From Heterobasidion occidentale (Eukaryota; Basidiomycota; Agaricomycetes; Russulales; Bondarzewiaceae): 64,000 nt of DNA. The position numbers and the translations under genes are program-made. The stretch covers positions 1,116,001 to 1,180,000 of the forward strand of contig JBCAQO010000010.1 of assembly GCA_039111635.1 (NCBI GenBank), written 5' to 3'. A model generated the notes under the pieces. That model saw nothing but the letters and a program-made list of their open reading frames with translations, made no database searches and was not told the origin of the DNA. This document shows positions 52,402 through 63,183 of the stretch, in pieces (position 1 is the stretch's first letter; the number at the start of each line of letters is the position of its first letter).

Positions 52402-53132
52402 TCAAAGTAAGAGCAATCCCAAGATGATGGGAAGGAGAAGCGCCAAAAGCGTGGGGATGAGCGTGATAATGAGCGGCAAGAGGGCAGTGACGAGGGCCAA
52501 AGCCGATGCGCCGACGAGCGTGAGCACCACGGTCAACAGCGTCGTGATGACAGCCCTAAACAACTATCATCAGGACAAGTAGCGGAGCATTCTCGTGAAG
52601 ACTAGACGTACAAAAGAGGGGTAAGAAGGCCGACGGTGCCGACGGCGCCCACGCCCGAAGTGAGAGGCCCGAGGACACCAAGGACGCTGGTCACTATTCC
52701 TCCGACGAGGCCTGCGACGTCGGTGACGCTCAGCAGGCCGGTGCCGTCGAGGGTGGAGAGCGTCTGGGACTGGGGCTGGCTGGTGAGGCCGGAAAGGGTG
52801 GAAGTGGCCGACTGGATGAGCGAAGTGACTTGAGTAATGCCGGACTGGAGAGCGACAGGGTCGGTGGTCCCGGGGAGGCCAGCTACGATGGGGTCGTGAT
52901 GAGTTACAAGCTTGAGATCAAGGCGAGATGATAGAGAAAACCTACAGAGGACGGGCTGGAGCGATGTGTCCAGGTTCGCAAAGACGGAGGCGAGGCTGGT
53001 GCCATCGCGCTCCTTTATGGTCGCCTTGGGGGAAACGACGACGACACTCTTGACAGCTGGGATTGCAGACGCAGAGGCGAGTGTGCCCAAAGCGAGCACA
53101 GCAAAAGAGACGATCTTGGTGAAGGAGAACAT
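52402..53132 (-). CDS. Small secreted hydrophobic protein
   Basis: Function unknown. The ATG at 53130-53132 starts a signal peptide, MFSFTKIVSFAVLALGTLAS, with likely cleavage after ASA. The mature part is low in charge. Its middle (VTSLIQSATSTLSGLTSQP) is Ser/Thr-rich. The C-terminus is extremely hydrophobic: spliced from 52610 by an intron ending TTTAG, it reads LLTVVLTLVGASALALVTAL.. and ends LLLPIILGLLLL with TGA at 52402-52404. There is no Cys pattern, so it is not a hydrophobin. Small secreted proteins of this composition occur in several copies in Agaricomycetes. The hydrophobic tail could be membrane- or surface-associated. Confidence 0.7.
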
Positions 53133-56100
53133 GATTCGGTTTGAAGACGCAAAGGTGATGAGCGAAAGATCAAAAGGAAAGGACTCGCAAAGATCAAACT
53201 GGACAAGGTGCCAAAGGAGGTGAGGAAAGAACAGGACGAAAGGCGTCTTATATAGCAGAGTCCAGTTGAGTCTCAGCTGAGGATCAGCTACTCAGGTGCC
53301 GAGAAAGAACGGGCAGATGAAGTTTTCAAGAGGACAACCTCAATTCGTGGCTCGTGAGTCCAGGCCAGCATCCAGTCCTTGCTACGGACGGATGATATGC
53401 ACACCCTCTCTCCCGCCGCATCTTCCGAGTAGAACAAGGCAACATAGAAGCGAGCATTCATCTTTCATAGTGGAGTAAGGTTGAAATATGGCGACAAAAA
53501 TCCTCGAGGCAGCGAGATGTTGTCAAAGGATGCCACGGCTCTTCGAAGAAGTGATCACTGGAGACGAAATTAACGGTATCAGTTGTACTGCGCGCGCTGG
53601 AAGGTGTTCGAATGCATCACCTGCAGCTGAGATGATATATCATGCCAAGAATGGCTCCCTGTGGAAGACATCTAAGGCACTGAGGACGAGCCTCCATGGC
53701 TGCTCCGAGAGAAATCTTCGAGAAATCTTCAAGCAACCTGATTTATCGTACTATTCCAACAAATGCAAGAGCCTAATACAAGAGCGGAGCACGTATTTTT
53801 AGAATAACGATTACTCACCGTCCTGATACATACGAGAATTACCCAACATTGCTCTGGGTGGTTGTAATGGTACGAGGCTAGTAGCTGACACGATCCGCGG
53901 AGCTTGAAAAATTCGAGACTGTGCTAGATGACGTCATCAAATTCACCTCTTTACTCCCGCAGGGGCTCGCTGGCAGGGGCCGAGGGCACATCGGTGACCC
54001 ATGGTGACCCCTGCTTTCAATTGCGACATGATCATCTGTCCTGGACAAGGCTCTGGTAAGGACCTCTTCGTGCTTATTTTCTCAGGTCAAATTTTGATCA
54101 GAGAGTGATCGAAGCAACATACCCTATCAGTTCAGAATGCATCCTCGAAATCCATATCGAGCACCCCGCTCTCTCGATGAATTTGATTGGCCCCCTTCGA
54201 GAACAGTAAAAAAATAGCCTTTGAGAACTGGCTCACTGAGAAGGTCTAACTCGTGCGGCACCTTCCCGGGCAACTTAATCTTATCTGCTGACAATGACGC
54301 ACCTATCGACTTCATGTAGAGTACAGCACAGAGGTGCGTACATTTCTTTGAAGTTTGACAGATTTTAGTGTTGCCTTGCGCGGCATAGGATCAATGTTAA
54401 CGGAGGCATTAGGACCCCTCATACTTCGTGATTCTGGCTCATCTCTCCGAACTCCTGAATGTCGGCTCTGCTATCCGTGAGTGAGAACTTGGAACTCCGT
54501 TGGGGCTATCTCTTGGTGCTGAAATCTTCGTTTTCTCATGGTTCTACAGGTACCGCTGCCTACACATGCTCATGCGATGCATCTACGCCACAAATGGCAT
54601 TGTAAACTGATTCTCACCCGAAACGCTCGTCGTCTTACTCCAAGCTTTCCTTCTTTCGGCTTACCCAAATATATTCTTCTGGATTCAAGATCTGATTCGC
54701 TCTACCTCTGACAATCGAGATGCTCTTATTTGTGTAACAGATCTGTATGTCGCCACTCTCTCATCACTGTGTGTCAATTTTTTTCACCGACCCTTTCTCG
54801 ACCAGATGAACACTGGCCGGTGCCGCGCCGATCTATGTCCTCAACCTCGCATTTGAACTGTCTCCGAGCTGGCGACTTGCCGACATAGGTACGTACTCCA
54901 CCATACTACAAATTCTACGCAAACGAGGCGAAGCGCCTCCACCAATGTTTTTGACTAAGAAAAACGTCGACGACCTCTCTCCTGCAGTTCCCTCAAGAAA
55001 AAGTTCAGCGCGACGGGCTCTCTGACCGCATACATTTTCTACGAACCTCTCATGGGGGACAGATGCTTGGATCAGCCTGTGCTCCTGCGTTTCTGCGTTT
55101 CTCAATGCACGTTCTGATCGTCGTCGTTGACTCTATCATCACACGAATTGTTCGGGTCCCGGCTATGTGCGCCCATCTTCGATTTCGTCATGTGCAGTCT
55201 CCCTTTTTTTTAAAGCAGTATCACTGACACCACGTCCTCCGCGGAGGCCGCTATGCTCGACCCCAACGCGGTGAGGCCTCACTTTTGCACCCCTGATCGA
55301 CTGTTTGCTTCTTTTTTTCATCTTATGTCTCAATTTCTCCGTCTTCCGTCTTCTGCCCTTCATCTCACGCCTTTGGTTATTTTTACTCTTATTTATCGTG
55401 TTTGATCTTGAGTGAACAGCTGCGCACGGGTGTGGATGTGGAGATAATCACGGGGAGTGGCGAATCCGCGTTCGCGTGCAAGATTGTGGGGGTCTGGAGA
55501 CCAACGCTATTGGCGAGGCATCTTTCTCGCCCCTTGATATGCGCACAGGCGATATCGATATCACTCTAACTTTCATGACGAGGTGTAGCAACAGATACTA
55601 CTCACCCCAATGGCTCGGTAAACTCTCCTCTTTACAAGACTGAGGTCGTTACGCTCCTGCACTGATTTCTGGGTGTCTTCGACATTCAAAATGCTTCCGC
55701 TTTTTTGAGGAAAGGAGAGGTTTAGACCGATGAACATGCAATCAACAAGCTTGTCCAGGACCGAACGCGACGATGGGTTGTTGGCAGTTCTTCTCCGACG
55801 ACAACAGCCCCTCCCCCTCTTTTTCTTGGCTTCATAGCTATATTTCTTCTTCAATTTGTCTGCTCCCCACATCTACCGGGAGCTTCTTTAGATTCTACAT
55901 TCCACCATCCAAAACTAGTGTTCCTGCGCAGGATCTTTCACCCCAACCGCTACTACGCATACCATTACCGGATCTCCTTCTCGTGGCGCTCACACTGAGG
56001 GTGGATACCGTTGCCTCACCAGCTGCACTGCCGTTGACGTTTCTCGTCTCCGCACAAATGACTACATGCTCACTGGGCCGCATAGCAAAAGTATCCGAAA

Positions 56101-56841
56101 TTCTCGTTCAGCCCGCCACAAATAAGGGGCAAGGAGACAGAGAAGGATGACGATGGAATTGAGACGGGTGACCAATGATTCAGGCGTCGTTAATGACGCA
56201 TCGGACGTGTTATGTCGACTGAGAGTTGTTCGTGTGGGTACGTGGGGTCAAAGCGGCGTCTGTGCGCCCAGAAGTATGGAAGGATGATGAGGGATGTTGT
56301 CATCAGACAAGTTATGCTGAAAATATTTTCTGAGAGCCAATTCAGCTCATCGCCGAGTTTCGTATTGTCGTTGGTTGATAAAGGAGTGTGTGGTCATAGA
56401 TGCGCATGGTATTTCTTTGCAAGTGGATCATCGCTAAGGTTGCTTTTGAAAATAATCTGAGCGCTGCTGAATATCTCGGAGAAAGTAAGATGATAGCATC
56501 TTACGAGAGGCAATCACGTTCGAGAATTCGTACTCAAGTGCCCGTCTTTCAGTATGATAAGTTTAAGTTCGGGAAATGACCTCGACAATTCGCCAGAGCA
56601 TGGTGTCCGCTCCATCAGGTCGAACTTGAACATTCGAGGGAAGATACGAGGGTGATGATGGAGAGATCTTGTTCACAAGCCGAACTCACAAGGTGCCATC
56701 TGCCCTTCGAGCTACAATATTTTCAAGATGATATCAATTCATCATGGTTCATCGTCAAAAGTGAACCGGTTGTATTGGCAATCTCAGACGTAACGCCCAT
56801 GAAGTCTGTGAATTACAACTCTGAAACACGTCTTTAAACCT
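53133..56841. other. 3.7-kb region without a supported gene
   Basis: Only short open frames. Two exon-like pieces on the forward strand keep frame and have splice-like borders: near 54808-54890 (..LAGAAPIYVLNLAF..) and 55420-55570 (LRTGVDVEIITGSGESAF..). Neither could be linked into a gene or matched to a family. They may be remains of genes. Confidence 0.4.
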
Positions 56842-57783
56842 TCAAGGAGTGGCTGTTGCACCCGTGTAGGCGTGAATCGTCTCGTCAGCACATCCAGCGG
56901 GAGTCATATAATCGTATGCGCCCAAGTTGACGTAGACGTCTGCGTTCCCAGCAGAATCAGGGCAAACTAGCCAAGCCTGTTTGAGACAAAAGTAAGCATC
57001 AGCACCATTGCGTTCGTAGACGTGAAGTAGACAAAAAAGCCACGAAAACGCACATTCAGCTGTGGCCGATTGATAGACGCGATCTGCCATTCCACAGTAT
57101 CCCCACTCCACATGAAAGTCCCGGCGCTGTCACCCGAGGCAGGCGTTGTCGACCACGACATCTTGAGCTTTGTTACGGTGCTGTTCGCTTGCGCCTCGAC
57201 GACGGCGTACAACGGGGTGCCGTTTGCGTTTTGGACGAGTTGGCTTGAGACGATCTGGAACTGGGCGGCGGTCGCGGGCGAGCCGAGGACGGCATCCGAA
57301 GCCGTGTTCAGCACCTCGGATTGGAGGTACTTATGGAAGTTCGGGTCTTCCTGTGGATTTTACAAAATTGTCAGCATCAGGTCAGTTGCAGATTTGGTTA
57401 CAGCTTTGAGGAAGATGACGCACGACAGCGCGAATAAAAGAGTAGCCAGCTTGAAGCGTCGTAGTACCGCTGGCGGCCGCAGATGTAGATGTCGGCGTGC
57501 CTCCCGATGACGACGAGACAGTAGAGGTTGGCGCGACAGTAGTCGCAGCACCAGGAAGGCATTGTGAGTAATAGTCGTTTGAGATAGTACATGCCCAACC
57601 GGACGGGCATACAGTTGCACCAGTCCATCCTATTCCCCCACACTAGTCGAAACCATGTAAGCTCAATAGTTCTAGGTGAAATATTGCGGAGAAGCGCACC
57701 TGCCCATATTGGGGAGCTGTGGTCTGTGCCAAAGCAGTACTAGCAATGACAGCGACGGAAACAAGGAGAGCCGACGATCTCAT
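56842..57783 (-). CDS. Secreted CBM1 protein with uncharacterised domain
   Basis: Extracellular protein for cellulose binding. The ATG at 57781-57783 starts a signal peptide ([20 protein letters not shown]). A CBM1 follows with aromatic and Cys positions: QYGQ / [16 protein letters not shown] and [15 protein letters not shown] Ser/Thr linker ([17 protein letters not shown]) leads to a C-terminal domain: [63 protein letters not shown] and [17 protein letters not shown]. It stops at 56842. I do not recognise that domain as a glycoside hydrolase with known catalytic residues. Four exons, all in frame, introns 60-90 nt. Probably secreted on lignocellulose. Confidence 0.85.
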
Positions 57784-58208
57784 GGTAATGTTTTTGATGC
57801 CCGAGACACTTGATCTCAACAGTCGCTTATATACCCTACTGCATACAATGTCTGCGCTGTCATGCTTCGCAGAGGACCGAATAAATGGCTATTCCTCGGG
57901 AGACGTGGACTGGCGGGATCATTGTTCTTGAAAACAGATGCTTACTTTCGAACATCGGCGATTTTCCGGGAAGTCAGCGCTGTCAGCAGGTAGGCGAGCA
58001 GACCTAGGGACGTAAATTGTATCGCATCATAAACCAGAACTTCAAGATATCGGCGCCTCAACGAATCTTTGGACTCTTGGAAGTATAAACAGACAGCTGG
58101 ATTATCACAAGGTCCCTAGTACGAATAAAAAGTATAGTACACGATCAGAATACAAGAATGAAACAACCACACGACTCATCGTCTATTTTGGCAGACCCAG
58201 CCTCGCGA
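57784..58208. other. Intergenic gap
   Basis: 425 bp; no gene. Promoter of the CBM1 gene lies here. Confidence 0.5.
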
Positions 58209-59183
58209 TCATGCATTGATTTCATCCTTCGTCCCATTCACCTCATCTTCCAGCGCATTGTTGGTAACAGAAGGGTAAACAACATCGGCGTCAGAGAGTT
58301 TTTCCGTTTCGGCCCCTTCCTTTTTGATGACGACTGCAGAATCGTCTGAGAATTCGTCTGATTCTTCAGCTGGCACCGGAGCCGATCGCACGTGTAAAAT
58401 TATCTGTCTGGCTTCGTTTCTCCATATATCGAGGCCTTGCAAGCCCGAAGCACGCAGGTGTAGAAGGAGGCGAGTGGATAGGTAGACAGTGAGACCAGAT
58501 ACTGTGACGAAGGCCGAGACGAAGAAGATCGCCGTGAGAGTGAGGAGTAAGATGGCGGCTAGGTACTGATGTCAGTAGAGAAATATCGTACAGCATCGGT
58601 GACGTACCGAACAAGAGCACAACAGATACTGATGCGGTGAAGGCGACGCAAAGGGCAAAGAACAAAAAAGATGCACCTATGAGCAGCGAGAATACTCTGA
58701 TCGACAGTATTAGTGAACATCAAATTCCTTTGAGTTTTTTGCGAACTCACACAAAAGTGATGATAGGAATAAAACTCAGAGAGGCGAAGATTGCAATAAA
58801 GGTCTGCAGGATTGATGGGTGTCGTTAGTATGTTTGTCGGCTTGGTACAGTACCTGGATTGCAGGTATCGATAGAAGCACCACCGCGTGAAATGACGACA
58901 CCAAAAAAACGAGCCAGAGGCACCACAAGGTAGCGAGATGTAGTACGAGGATACGCACCACGGGGATAGGATGAGCTGCGAAAGATTCACGAGCGAGTTG
59001 TATCCATGGGCCGATATAGTCTTCTTCAAGCCTGAGAGTAGACTTAGGGGTCAGAAGATGTTGAAATAATCGCCGAACTAACTGCACGCACCGCTCGAAC
59101 AAATGCCGTACAAGGGTCGCGCTCTTCTCGAAATATGTAGCAAGGTCTCCTTGCGGACCATCAGAGCCGTATTTTGTGCCCAT
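58209..59183 (-). CDS. Small multi-span membrane protein
   Basis: Function not recognised with confidence. The ATG at 59181-59183 starts a soluble N-terminus (MGTKYGSDGPQGDLATYFEK). Then come at least four hydrophobic segments over separate exons: VVRILVLHLATLWCLWLVFL, AIFASLSFIPIITFV, VFSLLIGASFLFFALCVAF and ILLLTLTAIFFVSAFVTVSG. An acidic tail (..EESDEFSDDSAVVIKKEG..) ends at 58209. The clustered hydrophobic hairpins resemble promethin/LDAF1-type lipid-droplet proteins, but this is a topology guess only. Confidence 0.6.
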
Positions 59184-59387
59184 ATTCAGAGCGGATAGTC
59201 AAACGGCGTACACTGCTGATTGGCGGTGGAGGTAGCGAGGAAAGTTATGTTCAGATGCTGAGGAGGCCTCCCGCCAAAGCCTGTCAGGCTGTGTGACGTG
59301 CGGAATTGTGGGGGAACACGTGACTGTCTTCTCGCGTCTCTTTTGCTCGCGCTCGACTCCACTGGCATCTTGATCAATTCCTCCGTC

Positions 59388-61360
59388 ATGCCGCCCTCAG
59401 CAGGCAGAAAACCGAATGAGCTTGAGGCAAAGCTGCATCATGCTGCCTTGCAAGCCTCCCGAGTATGAAGTCCTCGCTGAGACTGGCACATACATCACTC
59501 ACTCAATATCTTTGCATTTCTTAGCCTTTGACGCAGAAGGAGATCGACATACTCGCTCCAGATGCAAAACCGCGAACAGCGGCAATCAACTTTCTACTTG
59601 GAGCAGTGCGGCCCGTCTACTCAAATGTCTAAGCTCTCATAGAAATTGACTTGGGCGATTCATGCAGGGAATGATAAAAGTGATGAAGGACAACAGTGGA
59701 GGTCTGTTGTACCGTGCAGTGACGAAAGAAGAGGTAGATATGTATGTCCGTTTCTTTTGAATCCGTTGTGCAATGTCACTAAAATATAACCGAAGGAAGA
59801 AGGGCATGAGTGGAGAGGAGTCGATGGTCTTGAGTCATATCCAGTCGGCAGAGAACCAAGGTGAGTTGTATATCTGACGTGCCAGTTCTGCACAAACGTG
59901 AATTGTTGGGAAGGTATATGGACGAAGCACTTGAAAGTTAAGACAGAATTGCATCAAACCGTCCTTGACCGCTGCCTGAAGCAGCTTGTCCAGAAAGGGA
60001 TAATAAAAGCTGTCAAGGGTATGGTGAAGGTTGGTATGTCTCCTTTCAAGCCTTTCATCCATCTCTCACCATCAAGATGTTGCACAGTACCCAACGCGAA
60101 AAATATATATGATGGCACACCTCGAGCCATCTGTCGAACTGACCGGGGGCCCCTGGTACACCGATAACGAGCTTGATACTGAGTTTATCAAGCTTCTCTG
60201 TACAGCCTGTCTGCGCTTCATCCAAGACCGTGTAAGTTCTTCACATGTACTGATGAATTTCCTCGACTCTCAACGCCTTCCAGAGCTTGCCGAAGCAGAA
60301 GCGCTTGGATGACATGCCGGCTTCTTCAAGACCCTTATATCCCATCTCTAGCGCAACATCATATCCCAACTGTCAACAAGTCCTGGCTTCCTCAGTAAAA
60401 GCAAAATTACAGAGACTCAGTTAAGTGAGGAGCACGTCGATATGCTCTTGAACGTCCTTGTGCTTGACGGCGAAGTAGAGAAGGTATATTCTCTTGTATA
60501 CTACATCCTGTCGCTATCATTCATCTGCTGCTTTTGTTACGCAGCTGCCCTCCTACGGTGCATCTTTATGGACCGCAGACGATGACGATGACGCTCCATC
60601 CGCCGCCTCTTCCTCAGGTTCTGAGTCAGAGTCGGATTCAGACGACGATGCGAAGCACAAAAAACGAAAACGAAAAAGCGGACTCTCCAGTCGGAAACGC
60701 AAAAAGCATCGACTTGAAGATGATTTGTCCACAGATGAACACACGACGAGTCCTAAGAAGAAAGCGAAGGGTAAGAGGACGGAGAAAGAGGGAAGGGGAA
60801 AAAAACGGAAGAGAGATGTGAGCGATTCCGAGGAGGTGAGCGGCAGCGAAAGAGAGTCGAAGAAAAAGAGGAAAAAGAGAAAAAAGGTGGACGACAGCGA
60901 GAGTAGTGACGAGGGAAGCGAAGAGGACCGCTCCAAGCGCAAGTCGCGTTCCAAGTCCAAGAAGCGCATAGCATCGTCCGATGAATCAGCCTCCGAGTCC
61001 GACTCTGATTCCGACTCTGACGACTCTGACGACTCGACATCACGCCGAAAACGTTCGCGTTCCAAGTCCAAATCGTCAAAGCCAAAGTCATCAAAATCTA
61101 AGCCATCCTCTTCTCGCAAAAAATTGCGCGCCCGCTCATCTTCTCCTGTCGGAGGGCCACAGCCGGACAACGCCTTTGCGGGAAGTGCATATGTTTACCG
61201 CGCGGTGCGGCAGGAGCGTGTCGCGTTGGGATGGGCAGAAGCGCCTTGCGCGCGGTGCCCAATTTTCGATTTCTGTCGGGATGGAGGGCCGGTTGGTCCA
61301 AGGCAATGCGAATACTACGGCAGCTGGCTTGCTCGGGGAGCTGTTGCTGTTGAGGATTAG
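59388..61360 (+). CDS. RPC34: RNA polymerase III subunit RPC34/RPC6
   Basis: Winged-helix subunit of Pol III that contacts TFIIIB for promoter opening. The ATG at 59388 starts MPPSAGRKPNELEAKLHHAA. Then LTQKEIDILAPDA, GIWTKHLKVKTELHQTVL, VQKGIIKAVKGMVK, RKIYMMAHLEPSVELTGGPW and LRFIQDR. The C-terminal Fe-S-type motif has its Cys residues in APCARCPIFDFC and GPRQCEYYGSW; TAG is at 61358-61360. Two oddities: near 60387 the frame of ..YPNCQQVLA must drop one base to continue as FLSKSKITETQL, and a roughly 190-residue Ser/Lys/Asp/Glu/Arg-rich insert (about 60580-61150) lies between LPSYGASLW and the Cys motif. Alternative splicing to an acceptor at 60350 would keep frame but skip the YPNCQQ part. 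Confidence 0.88.
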
Positions 61361-62279
61361 ATAGCTAAGTGTCCACTGATTATGCTTTGTGAGAGAACAC
61401 CCGATACACAGCAAGATGTAGACCGTGGTAGCGGCTGATGACTATATGTACAACATTGTAGAGTTTGAACTGTAATCGAGTTCCGCTCTTATTCATTACA
61501 TTACACTTACTATACGCAATGCTCGAACTTTCGTTTACTTCTGTTTGGTGATCTGTCCACGAACGCGCTAATCCTCCCCTGGTTGAAATGTCCGCCTTGC
61601 GAGCCGCGACATGCTGTCAACCTCCTCAACAATACTTGCCTGATTTCGTTAGGTTCTTGCTTTTTGTCCGACAATGTCTTACCTGCTCCACCGATCGCAG
61701 ACCTTCCAACACATGATCACCCGCCAATTGCTCGTATCCCACCTCACCATGTTATAAGACATGTATCGTGTCGCCCTTTCCGCCTGCCCCCGCCCCCGTG
61801 AGGCTGACCCCACTCCCGTGCTGCCACACTCCCAGAAACAGGAGCCGCGTCATGTACGCGCGACGCTGCTCATGACGGACCGCTCGATGAATGTCACGAC
61901 GCCCACCGTTGCTAGCGTCGAGGCCAGCCGGCCAGCGAGCGCGCGACATGCATCGACACGGCGCACGCGACCCACCTCCGAGCGAAGAGGCGGCTCGGGC
62001 ACGAGCATGTAGCGCACACGTTGGCTGGCCTCTCTGCTGCCATTCGCTTGAGCTCAGGTGCGGGCGTGAGCTTCGCCTGCGCTGCGTCGGCAATTCACAT
62101 GCTCGAGCGTCTCTTGGGTGCTGGTTTTCTGCGTCCGGGACAGTAACATCAACTCCACGCACCGATCCCTCTATTGGGTTTGCTGGGTGCTGGGTGCTGG
62201 GTGCTTGGTCGTCGCATCGGCTCGGACGCGTGCGCGGGTGTCTTTTCCGTGGCTACACTGGGTCCCGGGGTCAACTCGT
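61361..62279. other. Intergenic region, GC-rich in its 3' part
   Basis: No gene assigned. From about 61760 the sequence becomes markedly GC-rich and CpG-rich, continuing into the fragment at 62280-62960. Confidence 0.4.
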
Positions 62280-62960
62280 ATCGTCGCAGTGCGCGCGACT
62301 CGGAGCGCGCACCGTTCCCGTCGGTTCTAGGGCGCATCAGCACGCCGCGCGAGAAGCAGGACTGGGTCAACCGCTGGGGGTGGAACGGGAAGAAGCACGA
62401 GGCGGAGACGCTGGCAGTGGCTCTCGGAGGTCCCAGCCAACGCCGGTGCGTACGTTCTCCCTTTTCCTAGCTTCTAGCTTCTCTACCCGCAGCACCTGCA
62501 TTGACCGGTTTCTGACTGGCCGCCTTTCCTCTGACAGCCGCCGACCATGACCTTTCAAAAGAGGCCCACGACACGTGCAAGGCGCGGGTGGCCAAGAACG
62601 AGCGCCAGCGGCTGCAGAATGCTGCCCGTTCATTGGCAGGACACAAGCAGCTGGAGAACAAACACGCAGATGGTCACAGGCCAGCTTTGCTCCAACATGG
62701 AGGGTCTGACCTCTCGCGGTGCAACGTGAGCTCTTGACCTCAGAAGACTTTGACCTCGTGGTCATCCGCGATCTAGACATCCAGCTCCAGGACTACAAGC
62801 ACAAGTAGGAGCAAGCCAAGACCGAGCTCCGGAGCCTCAAAGGTGCGCTCTCGTCCTCGATACGATTGTCGGCTGGAGCAGATGCCCTTGCAGGATGGTG
62901 GCATCCCCGGCATCTGCGCTCTGGCTGCTCAACGCGCTGCGTGACGCCTGGACAAACCTC
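62280..62960 (+). pseudogene. Decayed coding fragment, possibly SPA2/polarity-like
   Basis: Short in-frame pieces on the forward strand look coding but are separated by stops and frame changes. They are KARVAKNERQRLQNAARSLA near 62570-62640, SEDFDLVVIRDLDIQLQDYK (62740-62800, then a stop at 62805), EQAKTELRSLK (62810-62840) and PLQDGGIPGICAL near 62880-62920. The charged helical text followed by a QDGGI-like segment recalls SPA2-type polarity scaffolds. No start, end or intact frame. Identification is tentative. Confidence 0.35.
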
Positions 62961-63183
62961 GAGATGTTACTGTGTTGCAAGTTGTTTGCTCGTCGCTCAT
63001 GTCTTTGCAGCCCTATTTCGAGGTGCAGACCGAGGAGAACTTGGGTTAACATAGATAAAATACCATTGAATGTAATTCACAAAGAGAATTTAGCACGAGA
63101 AATAATCATCCTGATGCTTCCCGATATTGTGTCTGTTCACAACGCCGGAGCAAAGCTCTGGTGTGTCTTGTCGCTAAGCGCCT

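Noticed and set aside
60553..61170. 205-codon reverse open frame
   Set aside because: A mirror of the Ser/Lys/Glu-rich RPC34 insert; the composition explains its openness.
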